Shown here piece after piece: positions 52,701 through 60,696 of a stretch of 64,000 bases of DNA. The notes under the pieces are model-generated. The model worked only from the letters and a program-made list of their open reading frames with translations, was not told the DNA's origin and searched no databases. Origin of the DNA: Mucilaginibacter sp. PPCGB 2223 (GTDB lineage: Bacteria > Bacteroidota > Bacteroidia > Sphingobacteriales > Sphingobacteriaceae); NCBI RefSeq assembly GCF_001705515.1, contig NZ_MDJS01000001.1, positions 620,001 through 684,000 on the forward strand, written 5' to 3'. A program made the position numbers and the translations under genes. Within the stretch, counting starts at the first letter, position 1. Each line of letters starts with the position of its first letter.

Positions 52701-54323
52701 AAACCTGGCGAGGGTGGGCAGCTACCAGGTCATAAAGTTGACGAATGGATCGCGAAAACCCGCCATGCCACACCAGGCGTAGGTTTAATATCACCGCCGC
52801 CGCACCACGATATTTACTCGATCGAGGATCTGGCGCAATTAATATTCGATTTAAAAAATGCTAACCGTGCTGCGCGTATCAATGTAAAGCTGGTTTCGAA
52901 GGCCGGTGTTGGTACCATTGCTGCGGGCGTTGCCAAGGCTCATGCCGATGTGATCCTGATCGCAGGATACGACGGCGGTACCGGTGCATCGCCTATCAGC
53001 TCGATCAAGCACGCCGGTTTGCCATGGGAGTTAGGTTTGGCCGAAGCTCACCAGACACTCGTTCGCAACAAACTGCGCAGCCGCGTGGTATTGCAGGCCG
53101 ACGGGCAAATGAAAACCGGTCGCGATTTAGCGATAGCCTGTTTAATGGGCGCTGAAGAGTGGGGCGTTGCTACCGCTGCCCTGGTTGCAGGCGGCTGTAT
53201 CATGATGCGTAAATGCCATTTGAACACCTGCCCTGTAGGTGTTGCCACCCAGGATGAAGAGCTACGTAAGCTGTTCAGCGGCAAACCGGAGCATATCGTC
53301 AACCTGTTCCGCTTCCTGGCCGAAGAGATGCGTGAGATTATGGCCGAATTAGGCTTCCGCACCATTAACGAGATGGTCGGCCGGGTACAGTTCCTGAAAG
53401 TGAAAGAGGGTCTGAAACACTGGAAAGTGAAGAAAGTCGATCTTTCGGGTATCTTACACCCGGTATCGAATGCCAAAGGCTTAACGCTTTACAACAGCGA
53501 AAAACAGGATCATGGTATGGACGAGATACTGGATTGGAAATTGCTGGAGCAAGCCAAGCCTGCTTTGGAAGACCAAAGCCCGGTATTCGGATCGTTCGAA
53601 GTGAAAAACACCGATCGTACCATCGGCACCATGTTATCCAACGAGATATCGAAAGTGTATGGCTCGGCAGGATTGCCCGAAAATACCATTAACTACAAGT
53701 TCGTCGGCTCGGCCGGGCAAAGTTTCGGCGCTTTTTCAACCAAGGGCTTATCCTTTGAACTGGAAGGCGAAGCGAATGATTATGTAGGTAAAGGTTTATC
53801 GGGTGCGCAATTGGCTATTTATCCATCAAAAGAAGCAACCTTTACTCCTGAAGAGAATATCATCATCGGTAACGTGGCCTTGTATGGCGCTACCTCCGGT
53901 GAAGTATTTATCCGCGGTATGGCAGGCGAACGTTTTGCCGTGCGTAACTCGGGCGCCACAGCAGTTGTAGAAGGCGTAGGCGATCACGGTTGTGAGTACA
54001 TGACCGGCGGCCGCGCGCTGATCTTAGGTTCGACCGGCCGCAACTTTGCTGCCGGTATGAGCGGCGGTTTAGCCTGGGTTTACGATCCGGAGCACACATT
54101 CACCGAAAACTGCAATACCGAAATGGTCGACCTCGACCCGCTGTCGGCAAAAGATAAGGAACAGATCGTTACATTGCTGCGCAAGCATGTACAAATTACC
54201 GGAAGTACCGTTGCTAAATCTCTGCTGGAGAACTGGGAAGCGGCACAACTCAAATTTGTTAAAGTATTCCCGCGAGAGTACAAAAAAGTTTTGCAACAGG
54301 CACAATATCAAACAATAAGCTAA
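49797..54323 (+). CDS. gltB: Glutamate synthase (NADPH/ferredoxin type) large subunit
   Basis: A 1508-residue full-length GltB. The N-terminal class II glutamine amidotransferase domain uses Cys21 (HDSCGTGF), exposed after removal of the first 20 residues. A central domain follows, then the FMN-binding synthase domain (about 850-1230, SNTGEGGEDEMR, AGYDGGTGASP) and the 3Fe-4S cluster loop CHLNTCPVG preceded by a third Cys (GCIMMRKC). The C-terminal beta-helix domain has repeated G-rich turns. It transfers glutamine amide nitrogen to 2-oxoglutarate. gltD starts 14 bases downstream, giving the two-subunit enzyme. Confidence 0.97.
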   Translation: MELTDSNQQGLYRPEFEHDSCGTGFITHINGQKSNQIILDALTILENMEHRGACGCDPLTGDGAGILIQLPHEFFMDECAALEISLPEPGEYGVGMTFFPKDPTVKKACRNIIKNAVEKLGLIFLGYRKVPVDNSGIGETAKAAEPDVEQLFIGRPHHITNADDFERKLYVLRRFITKTVNETLKDAVADFYFTSLSCKTIIYKGQLTTYQVRQYFNDLSDPRMESAFGMIHSRFSTNTFPSWRLAQPFRMIAHNGEINTLTGNLNWFYSGVKSLASSYFSQEEMEMLLPVIDNNQSDSACLDNIIEILLHTGRSLPHVMMMLIPEAWDGNEQMDPLKKAFYEYHATLMEPWDGPAAISFTDGKLIGALLDRNGLRPLRYVITKDNRVIAASEAGVLASLRESDVVRKGRLQPGKMFLIDTEQGKIIADDEIKRKISSRQPYGRWLENYKIRLEELAEPRLSFSSLSADSVFRYQQVFGYSREDIETIIMPMALDGKEPVGSMGTDVPLAVLSDKPQHLSSYFKQFFAQVTNPPIDPIRERLVMSLATFIGSNGNLLDEDKMHCHCVALKQPILTNYELEKLRSIDTGLFHAKTLQTYFKADGQPGSLEKGIARLCRYAEDAVEDGFEVLILQDRAVDSEHAPIPSLMAVSAVHHHLVRKGLRGSVGLVVEAGDIWEVHHFACLLAFGATAINPYLALATIDTLKAEGKLGASLDQKALQKNYVKAVSDGLLKIFSKMGISTLQSYHGSQVFEILGLNQDVVDRCFAGAVTRIGGLGLDEIAREALCKHRIGFGASKDASHLLPEGGIYQWKRRGEQHLFNPQTIHLLQHATRTNDYNVYKNYAKLINDQTDKHFTIRGMLDFAHHREAISIDEVEPAEAIMKRFATGAMSFGSISHEAHSTLAIAMNRIGAKSNTGEGGEDEMRYIPLENGDSMRSAIKQIASARFGVTANYLTNADELQIKMAQGAKPGEGGQLPGHKVDEWIAKTRHATPGVGLISPPPHHDIYSIEDLAQLIFDLKNANRAARINVKLVSKAGVGTIAAGVAKAHADVILIAGYDGGTGASPISSIKHAGLPWELGLAEAHQTLVRNKLRSRVVLQADGQMKTGRDLAIACLMGAEEWGVATAALVAGGCIMMRKCHLNTCPVGVATQDEELRKLFSGKPEHIVNLFRFLAEEMREIMAELGFRTINEMVGRVQFLKVKEGLKHWKVKKVDLSGILHPVSNAKGLTLYNSEKQDHGMDEILDWKLLEQAKPALEDQSPVFGSFEVKNTDRTIGTMLSNEISKVYGSAGLPENTINYKFVGSAGQSFGAFSTKGLSFELEGEANDYVGKGLSGAQLAIYPSKEATFTPEENIIIGNVALYGATSGEVFIRGMAGERFAVRNSGATAVVEGVGDHGCEYMTGGRALILGSTGRNFAAGMSGGLAWVYDPEHTFTENCNTEMVDLDPLSAKDKEQIVTLLRKHVQITGSTVAKSLLENWEAAQLKFVKVFPREYKKVLQQAQYQTIS

Positions 54324-54336
54324 GTAGAGTAGAATA

Positions 54337-55815
54337 ATGGGCAAACCAACTGGATTTAAAGAATTTGGAAGAGAGCTTCCGTCCAAGATATCGCCAAAAG
54401 AGCGTATCGCTAATTATAAAGAATTTGTTAGCTTATACCCTGAAGAAAAGCTGAACGAACAGTCGGCCCGTTGCATGAACTGCGGCGTACCGTTCTGCCA
54501 TTCGGGCTGCCCGCTGGGCAACATCATCCCCGAGTTTAACGATGCTGTTTACCGCAAGGAGTGGGAGGAGGCTTATACGATCTTATCGTCAACAAATAAT
54601 TTCCCCGAATTTACAGGCCGTATTTGCCCGGCTCCGTGCGAGTCGGCATGTGTACTGGGTATTAACAAGCCACCGGTAGCTATCGAGGAGATCGAGAAAC
54701 ATATCATCGAGATCGCTTACCAGAAGAACCTGGTGAAAAAAACCGCTCCGCTGATCAAAACAGGTAAAAACGTGGCCGTAGTAGGCTCCGGCCCGGCAGG
54801 TTTAGCCGCTGCAGCACAGTTAGCAAAAGCAGGTCATACCATAACCGTTTACGAGCGTGATGACAACCCGGGCGGTTTACTGCGTTACGGCATCCCTGAT
54901 TTTAAGCTGGAAAAAGGTGTTGTCGAGCGCCGTATCAAGGTGATGGAAGAAGACGGTATCGTGTTTAAATGCAACACCGAAGTTGGTAAAGATATCAGCC
55001 CTGAAGAGTTGATCCGCAATAATGACGCAGTAGTCCTGGCCGGCGGATCGACCATCCCGCGTAATTTGCCTATCCCCGGAAGGGAGCTGAAAGGCATTTA
55101 CTTTGCGATGGATTTTCTGAAACAACAGAACAAACGTGTGAGCGGTATCGATTTTAAAGGCGAGGCTATTTCGGCGGCGGGTAAAGATGTGGTAGTGATC
55201 GGCGGTGGCGATACCGGCAGCGACTGCGTAGGTACATCAAATCGCCAGGGAGCAAAATCGGTTACCCAGTTTGAGGTAATGGGCAAACCGCCAGAGCAAC
55301 GCACCGTACACATGCCGTGGCCAACTTACCCGATGCTGCTGAAAGTAACCAGCAGCCACGAAGAAGGAGCGGAGCGCCACTGGGGTGTGAGCACCAAAGA
55401 GTTTTTGGGCGATGAAAACGGCAACCTGCGCGCACTGAAAGTTGTAGACGTAACCTGGGAGCTCGACGTGATGAACCGCCCGGTAAAACCAACCGAGGTT
55501 GAAGGTTCGGAGCGTGAGATACCTTGTCAGGCTGTATTTTTAGCCATGGGCTTCCTGCATCCGCAACACCACGGCATGTTGGAGCAATTAGGTGTCGACC
55601 TGGATGAGCGTAAGAACGTAAAGGCCCGCGAGGGTGTCTATCGCACCAATGTAGGTAAAGTATTTGCAGCAGGCGATATGCGCCGCGGTCAGTCGCTGGT
55701 GGTTTGGGCCATTAGCGAAGGCCGGGAATGCGCACGTAAAGTAGACGAATTTTTGATGGGACATTCGGCTTTGGAAAGCAAGGACGCTATCAATATGTTT
55801 GAACAAGTGTTTTAA
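54337..55815 (+). CDS. gltD: Glutamate synthase small subunit
   Basis: A 492-residue GltD. The N-terminal part carries the 4Fe-4S cysteines in CMNCGVPFCHSGCPLGN and CPAPCESACVLG. The FAD Rossmann site is VVGSGPAGLAAAAQLA (about 147-162) and the NADPH site VIGGGDTGSDCVGT (about 285-298). FAAGDMRRGQSLVVWAI near the end is the usual FAD-contacting motif. It passes electrons from NADPH to GltB. It follows gltB by 14 bases and ends the operon at a strong hairpin terminator. Confidence 0.97.
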   Translation: MGKPTGFKEFGRELPSKISPKERIANYKEFVSLYPEEKLNEQSARCMNCGVPFCHSGCPLGNIIPEFNDAVYRKEWEEAYTILSSTNNFPEFTGRICPAPCESACVLGINKPPVAIEEIEKHIIEIAYQKNLVKKTAPLIKTGKNVAVVGSGPAGLAAAAQLAKAGHTITVYERDDNPGGLLRYGIPDFKLEKGVVERRIKVMEEDGIVFKCNTEVGKDISPEELIRNNDAVVLAGGSTIPRNLPIPGRELKGIYFAMDFLKQQNKRVSGIDFKGEAISAAGKDVVVIGGGDTGSDCVGTSNRQGAKSVTQFEVMGKPPEQRTVHMPWPTYPMLLKVTSSHEEGAERHWGVSTKEFLGDENGNLRALKVVDVTWELDVMNRPVKPTEVEGSEREIPCQAVFLAMGFLHPQHHGMLEQLGVDLDERKNVKAREGVYRTNVGKVFAAGDMRRGQSLVVWAISEGRECARKVDEFLMGHSALESKDAINMFEQVF

Positions 55816-55840
55816 CTAACCAAACCTTATATATAGTTTC

Positions 55841-55880
55841 AACGGGATGGCAAAAAATCATTTGCTGTCCCGTTTTGTTT
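55841..55880 (+). terminator. Intrinsic terminator after gltBD
   Basis: AACGGGA-TG-GCAAA pairs with TTTGC-TG-TCCCGTT (55841-55875) around a short loop, then TTGTTTT. It ends the gltBD transcript. Confidence 0.88.
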
Positions 55881-55918
55881 TATAACTTTATGCACCCAAT
55901 TTTCGTTAAACTTAACTG

Positions 55919-56497
55919 ATGAGACAGTGCATACTTACCCTGCTGGCAATTTTTGCTTTTGCCAACAGCTGGTCGCAAACCCCTTTAAAAGCCGGAGATA
56001 AGGCGCCCCTGTTCTCTGGCGTCGATAACAACGATAAAAAGCTCAACCTTAAATCGCTGATGAAGGATCATAATGCCGTAGTGGTATTCTTTTATCGCGG
56101 CCAATGGGATACGTACTGCATCAGGCAAGTGAAAAATATGCAGGACTCGCTGCACCTCATTACTGCAAAAGGAGCGGTAGTGATTGCGGTTACACCCGAA
56201 ACCGACCTGGGTATCATCACCACCATATCCAAAACCGGGGCGTCGTTCCCTATCATTCATGATATCCAGTACAAAATTATGAAGGCTTTCGGCGTAAACC
56301 TCACGGTTGATGATGCCACGCTGGCCCTGATGAAAAAATACAAGATCGATATGGACGTGAACAACGGCAACAACGACCATGTTCTACCGGTACCGGCCAC
56401 CTTTATCATCGATAAAAAGCTAAAGATATCCCACGTGTTTTTCGACCCTAATTATAAACACCGGGCATCAGTACAACAAATCGTCGCTGCTTTATAA
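55919..56497 (+). CDS. Secreted peroxiredoxin-like protein lacking the usual first cysteine
   Basis: A 192-residue AhpC/TSA-type thioredoxin-fold protein with a signal peptide (to about 19, NSWSQ). LKAGDKAPLFSGVDNN, VVFFYRGQW, VIAVTPETD and a cis-Pro segment VPATFIIDK place it in the peroxiredoxin-like group. Relatives read RGxWCPYC around the active site; here the string is RGQWDTYC, so the first (peroxidatic) position is Asp and only the second Cys remains. It may therefore be a non-peroxidase binding protein or a one-cysteine thiol enzyme. It overlaps the convergent oxidoreductase gene by 6 bases at the 3' end. Confidence 0.88.
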   Translation: MRQCILTLLAIFAFANSWSQTPLKAGDKAPLFSGVDNNDKKLNLKSLMKDHNAVVVFFYRGQWDTYCIRQVKNMQDSLHLITAKGAVVIAVTPETDLGIITTISKTGASFPIIHDIQYKIMKAFGVNLTVDDATLALMKKYKIDMDVNNGNNDHVLPVPATFIIDKKLKISHVFFDPNYKHRASVQQIVAAL

Positions 56498-57331
56498 TCC
56501 TGAGTAATAATCATAACCCAGCTCGGCCCAGTAATCGCGCGGGCGCTGATCGCTGAAGTTAATGGTACCAATGCGTTTCAGGTTTTTGATACCGTATTTT
56601 ACCGGGATGATCAGCCTTAAAGGTGCGCCATGGTCCAAGGGAAGCGGCTTGTCGTTTACCTCGTAAGCCAGCATGGTTTGCGGGTGCATCACGCTTGGCA
56701 TATCCAGGCCTACGTAATACTGTTTATCTGGCGTTTCCATTCCGCAATACTCGAGTTTCGCTTCCTCTTGCAGACCGAAGTGTTCTATAAAATCACTGAA
56801 TTTCAGGCCACCCCAGTGCGATATCTGGTCCCAGCCTTCAACGCACTTAAAATCGAACACGATCTCGGTTTTAGGCAAGGCGCGTATCTCATCTATCGTA
56901 ATCTTTAAAACCTCGCCCGATTTCTTTTTTACCTGTAATACCCAGGCTGCCGGGTCGAACTTAGTTTTGAGGCCCTCATCGCTGTTCACACGCACGTTTT
57001 TTGCGGCCATTTCTTTAGGATAGGTACGTACCAGGTGCTTTTCGTTATAAAACAGCTTCCTGAAGAACAACTCGTTTTTATTGAGCGCCCGGCGTAACGG
57101 GGCGTGTGCGCCCGCGGTTACACCAGCAACCTCATCAGGCGATTTCAGCAACCAGCGCCACGAACCATAAGCGGCAACTCCCAACGCTGTAAATGTGCCG
57201 AAAGCGATAAAGCTCCGCCGTTTGATCTGAGCGTCGAGCAAAGCATCCTGCTCTTTCGCGATTTGTTCGGGCGTTTTGGCTGCCGGTTTTTCCGGTTCGG
57301 GGTTTTGTTCTGGATCAATTGGCGTTTCCAT
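56492..57331 (-). CDS. Tat-exported molybdopterin-dependent oxidoreductase (sulfite-oxidase fold)
   Basis: A 279-residue enzyme of the sulfite-oxidase/MsrP-like family. The Mo-ligating Cys is in FDFKCVEGWDQ (about 160), with MHPQTMLAYEVNDKPLP and HGAPLRLIIPVKYG as family motifs. A twin-arginine signal is visible at 37-57 (KRRSFIAFGTFTALG), but it follows an unusual 36-residue acidic, Pro-rich cytoplasmic extension. The start is fixed by the 17-base overlap with the cytochrome b gene; no later Met would keep the signal. It probably stays membrane-anchored and takes electrons from the cytochrome b partner. Confidence 0.9.
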   Translation of the reverse strand: METPIDPEQNPEPEKPAAKTPEQIAKEQDALLDAQIKRRSFIAFGTFTALGVAAYGSWRWLLKSPDEVAGVTAGAHAPLRRALNKNELFFRKLFYNEKHLVRTYPKEMAAKNVRVNSDEGLKTKFDPAAWVLQVKKKSGEVLKITIDEIRALPKTEIVFDFKCVEGWDQISHWGGLKFSDFIEHFGLQEEAKLEYCGMETPDKQYYVGLDMPSVMHPQTMLAYEVNDKPLPLDHGAPLRLIIPVKYGIKNLKRIGTINFSDQRPRDYWAELGYDYYSGL

Positions 57332-58028
57332 CGTCTATCGGTGTTTCGGTTACAGGTGGTACAGTTTCTGCAGAGGGCTCTTTAACAACTTCGAACCCGG
57401 TGATCACCGACTGGAAATTACGCCAGCCGGCCAATACTACCTGTAAAATGTGAATCAAAAAAAAGAATACGTAACCCAAAGTCAATATAAAATGGATGAT
57501 GCGCGCCACATGGTAACCACCGCACAACCAGCACAACCAGTTAAACTGCACGGGCTTGTAAATCGCTAAACCGGTAGCTATTGAGCCAAAACCCATCACA
57601 ATAATGGCTGAGTAGGCAATGCGTTGCGCAGCATTATACTTGCCTTGCGGCGGAGCCGTTTTACGGATGTGGAGATCGTGCAATAGTACCAGCCAGGCTT
57701 CTTTAAACGATTTTTTTTCGGGAAACAGATTGCGCCACTCGCCCGAAATGATGCTGTATACCACATACAGGAACCCGTTGAGAAAGAAGAACCACATCAT
57801 AAAGAAATGGAAAGCCATCCCTTCGGCCAGGCGGCTGCTGAAATGGAAGAAGCGGTAAAAACCCTCAGGGAAGAATTTGAAAAACACATGCCCGCCTATG
57901 CTGAGGGTATATACATCGTTGCCCCAGTAAATAAGCATGCCGCTCCAGATCATGATGGTGAGCACCGGGAAATTAACCCAATGGAACCAGCGCATAGCCA
58001 GCGAATGTTTCTCTTTGATCTTTCTCAT
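57315..58028 (-). CDS. Membrane cytochrome b subunit partnering the molybdoenzyme
   Basis: A 237-residue di-haem cytochrome b of the thiosulfate-reductase/hydrogenase b-subunit type, with four to five helices. Likely haem ligands are His in AMRWFHWVNFPVLTIMIWSG, RFFHFSSRLAEG, FHFFMMWFF and the pair in GGYHVARIIHFILT. It would link the quinone pool to the molybdoenzyme downstream, whose start it overlaps by 17 bases. Its own start is 1 base after the stop of the DUF1223 gene, so the three form a compact operon. Confidence 0.88.
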   Translation of the reverse strand: MRKIKEKHSLAMRWFHWVNFPVLTIMIWSGMLIYWGNDVYTLSIGGHVFFKFFPEGFYRFFHFSSRLAEGMAFHFFMMWFFFLNGFLYVVYSIISGEWRNLFPEKKSFKEAWLVLLHDLHIRKTAPPQGKYNAAQRIAYSAIIVMGFGSIATGLAIYKPVQFNWLCWLCGGYHVARIIHFILTLGYVFFFLIHILQVVLAGWRNFQSVITGFEVVKEPSAETVPPVTETPIDDGNAN

Positions 58029-58029
58029 T

Positions 58030-58791
58030 TTAAACTCCTTGTGCAGTTATTCGTTGTGCCGACAGTACTTCGCCTGTCGAGGTGTTTTGTACAAAACCGA
58101 TGATATCCCATGTTTGCGGGTTATAACCTTCGGGCAAATGTAAACTGGCATTGCCATTCGGCTGGTGCAGGGTTATAGCATTTAAACTCTTTACGATATT
58201 GATGTGCGACAGGGTGCGGCCGCCATTCTCGCCATGTTTTACCTGGGTTGAGGCCGATTTTAGTACAAAGGCTATCAGTAAAGCGTTACCACCCCGGGTT
58301 TGGTATTGTACGTTCAGCTCACTATGGTCGATGCGGATGTTGCTGAAGGTTAAACTATTGTTGTCGGTTTTTTGCAGACCGGTTTGAATGGCATTGTGCA
58401 GCGTACCGTCTTCCGACCCTACAAACTCACGTTTACCGTTCACCACAATCTGCGGCGTATAAACCTCGGCATTCAGCCAGGCCGCGTACTGGCGCTGGCG
58501 CTGCGAAAACACCGCGCTGCTAAACTGATCCTTCCAACCCAGGTTGTTCCAGTAGTCGACATGGTAGGCCAGGATATAAACAGGTTTGTCTTTAGTTTCC
58601 TTTTGCACGCGCGCCACCAGTTCGTCGGCCGGCAGGCAGCTCGAGCAGCCCTCGCTGGTGAATAATTCTATCAGCGCGAAGCCGTTGCCGGTATAGCTGG
58701 TATTTGTTTTTTTGCTTGTTCTGAAAGCTGCAAGGCTAAATAAGCCGGCAATGAGTAACAAAACGGATATCGCTATTTTATAGGTTTTCAT
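58030..58791 (-). CDS. DUF1223 secreted thioredoxin-like protein
   Basis: A 253-residue exported protein with a signal anchor (SVLLLIAGLFSLAAF) and the DUF1223 domain. ELFTSEGCSSCLPADELV has a CxxC thioredoxin-like site (Cys near 51 and 54). YHVDYWNNLGWKDQFSS and YTPQIVVNGKREFVGS follow. Function is unknown, but the thioredoxin resemblance suggests thiol redox work in the periplasm. It is the first gene of the operon with cytochrome b and the molybdoenzyme, which hints at a shared redox pathway. Confidence 0.9.
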   Translation of the reverse strand: MKTYKIAISVLLLIAGLFSLAAFRTSKKTNTSYTGNGFALIELFTSEGCSSCLPADELVARVQKETKDKPVYILAYHVDYWNNLGWKDQFSSAVFSQRQRQYAAWLNAEVYTPQIVVNGKREFVGSEDGTLHNAIQTGLQKTDNNSLTFSNIRIDHSELNVQYQTRGGNALLIAFVLKSASTQVKHGENGGRTLSHINIVKSLNAITLHQPNGNASLHLPEGYNPQTWDIIGFVQNTSTGEVLSAQRITAQGV

Positions 58792-58977
58792 TGGGTTTTG
58801 GATAAGTTAAAATTTTACAATTATCCCCTTCGTCGGTATATACGTAATTACCTTACAATAAATTTATAAATATTTTTGCATTCTTTGCGGATAAGAAAGC
58901 AGGATAATCAAGTTTGTGCGCCATTTTGTTTACACGCATTTTGTTTTGTAGCTTAGTATAAACTTAAACTCCCGATT

Positions 58978-59520
58978 ATGAGAAAAATCATTCCAGTTGT
59001 TATCGCCGCAGGTTTTCTGGCGGCGTGTAACGGCCATGCAACGCTGACTGTCGGCGGCGACAGTACAGCCGTTAAGGCTGAGAAAAACCGCATTACGGCC
59101 CTTACGGCGGTACAGAATTTAAGCGACAAAAAGATCGACCCGATGTTTACAAGCTGCGCTGCTGATTTTATTGATTATGGCAACGGCGAAGACAAACCGA
59201 TGAAAAATCAGGACTCTGTCAAAACCATGCTTAAAGCCTTTATTGCTGCTTTCCCGGATTATAAAGAAAGTAACCTGATGGCCTTTGCCCATGGCGACAG
59301 CGTAATTGTAACCGGAACGGTAACCGGTACCTTTAAAAACGAGATGATGGGTATGAAACCCACAGGCAAAAGCTTTAAATACGACGATGCCGATATCTTT
59401 ACCTTCAATAAAGACGGTAAAATGACATCGCACCGCAGCATACAGTCAACAGCAACCTTCTTTTCGCAGTTAGGTGTAGCGCCGCCGCCACCACCGGCCC
59501 CGCCTAAAGATAAAAAATGA
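58978..59520 (+). CDS. SnoaL-like (NTF2-fold) lipoprotein with polyproline tail
   Basis: A 180-residue lipoprotein (LAACNGH, Cys17) with a SnoaL/ester-cyclase-like NTF2 fold. FTSCAADFIDYGNG, FIAAFPDYKESNL, VTGTVTGTF and MGMKPTGKSFKYDDADIFTF are typical of polyketide-cyclase-like proteins, which bind small hydrophobic molecules. The C-terminus is an unusual PPPPPAPPKDKK run. Catalytic Asp/His positions cannot be confirmed. It lies divergent from the DUF1223 gene; A/T-rich spacer of 186 bases between them. Confidence 0.82.
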   Translation: MRKIIPVVIAAGFLAACNGHATLTVGGDSTAVKAEKNRITALTAVQNLSDKKIDPMFTSCAADFIDYGNGEDKPMKNQDSVKTMLKAFIAAFPDYKESNLMAFAHGDSVIVTGTVTGTFKNEMMGMKPTGKSFKYDDADIFTFNKDGKMTSHRSIQSTATFFSQLGVAPPPPPAPPKDKK

Positions 59521-59584
59521 TAAAAGCTTCAAATGTCAGTATAAGTAGCACCACCCCGTGCTACTTATCTGTTTACATATGATT

Positions 59585-60196
59585 ATGCGCAAAAACCTCA
59601 TCCTTTTGGGGACACTTACCGGCATAATATTGCTGGCTGTAGCCATGCTGTGCTATCCCGGCGGCTCACCGCCCGACGCACACTCGGTAGGGTACAGCTT
59701 CTGGCATAATTATATGAGCAACCTGTTCAGTCCGAAAGCGATGGATGGCGCCGATAACCTGGCACGGCCCTGGGCTTCGGCAGGCATGTTTTTCCTGGCG
59801 CTGAGCTTTGGTTATTTCTTTATCAAATTCTCCAAAAACATCGATAACAAAGGCGCATCGAAGGTGATCAGGTATTGCGGTGTAGCAGCCGTGATCTGTA
59901 CTTTTTTAACCGTAACTCCGCTACACGATGCCATGTTGCCCATCCTCAGTACGCTTACCCTTATTGCCTGTTTCTATATCACGGTGTTTATCTTCAAAAC
60001 CAAACTGCACCTGTTTAAAGTATTTTCTGTCGTCATGATGCTGCTTTTTTATGCCAGTGTGTACCTGTATTTCAGCAGTACTTACCTGGATATTTTGCCT
60101 GTCATCCAAAAATTAAGTGCTATCATTAACATTGCCTGGGTTTTGTGTTTGGAGTATTTTACGGATAGGAGGGATTTTGAGGGTGTTACCCGATAA
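59585..60196 (+). CDS. DUF998-like multi-pass membrane protein
   Basis: About 203 residues from the ATG at 59585 (MRKNLILLG), with an ATG two codons earlier as an alternative; the frame itself reaches 59558. Six hydrophobic helices alternate with short loops. The SVGYSFWHNYMSNLFSPKA segment after the first helix and the GxxxD-type TPLHDAMLP resemble DUF998 family membrane proteins, of unknown function. It follows the SnoaL-like gene by about 60 bases and converges with the next gene, 7 bases apart. Confidence 0.75.
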   Translation: MRKNLILLGTLTGIILLAVAMLCYPGGSPPDAHSVGYSFWHNYMSNLFSPKAMDGADNLARPWASAGMFFLALSFGYFFIKFSKNIDNKGASKVIRYCGVAAVICTFLTVTPLHDAMLPILSTLTLIACFYITVFIFKTKLHLFKVFSVVMMLLFYASVYLYFSSTYLDILPVIQKLSAIINIAWVLCLEYFTDRRDFEGVTR

Positions 60197-60203
60197 CAGG
60201 TTA

Positions 60204-60572
60204 TCAGTGGAGGGTTATAGAGTCGGTTGCATGTACCTTTTTTACTCTTTTGATAAACTCTGCATAATCGCGTGGATGCTCGTTGGATACCTGTACAAGC
60301 ACGCTGTCGCCAATCTCTAAAGTATCCATGCCCGCAAAAATTTCGGTGGTGAGGGAGTAGCCTTTAAGGTCGAATCTTACATCATAATCACAACCATTTT
60401 TGGTCAGCGTTTTAACCGTTATCACCCCACGCAGAATGGTACTGTTTTTTAATGCCTCATTGCGCTGGCTATCGAGGCAGGTACCGATCAAAGCCGATAA
60501 GCCGAAAACTACAATAACTACTATAAGGATCTTCAGTTTTTGAGACCTGGTTGTTGGTTGCCCTTCACTCAT
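60204..60572 (-). CDS. Small single-span membrane protein, unknown
   Basis: About 122 residues from the ATG at 60570-60572 (MSEGQPTTRSQKLK); the frame extends 8 codons more. One membrane helix (about 17-33, ILIVVIVVFGLSALIG) is followed by a small beta-rich outside domain with strings TLTKNGCDYDVRFDLKG and DTLEIGDSVLVQVSNEHP. I do not recognise the family. A TATATTTG -7-like box (60576-60583, minus) sits directly before the start, which would make the mRNA almost leaderless. A hairpin AGCGCC/GGCGCT lies at 60589-60606. Confidence 0.65.
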   Translation of the reverse strand: MSEGQPTTRSQKLKILIVVIVVFGLSALIGTCLDSQRNEALKNSTILRGVITVKTLTKNGCDYDVRFDLKGYSLTTEIFAGMDTLEIGDSVLVQVSNEHPRDYAEFIKRVKKVHATDSITLH

Positions 60573-60696
60573 ATACAAATATAAAAATAGCGCCATACGC
60601 GGCGCTTATATCTGTCAGCAAGCTTTTTTCTTTTCAAACGTTAAATTAAAAAGTTTTGGTGTTTTATATTCGCCAAAAAATTAACATTAATTTAAC

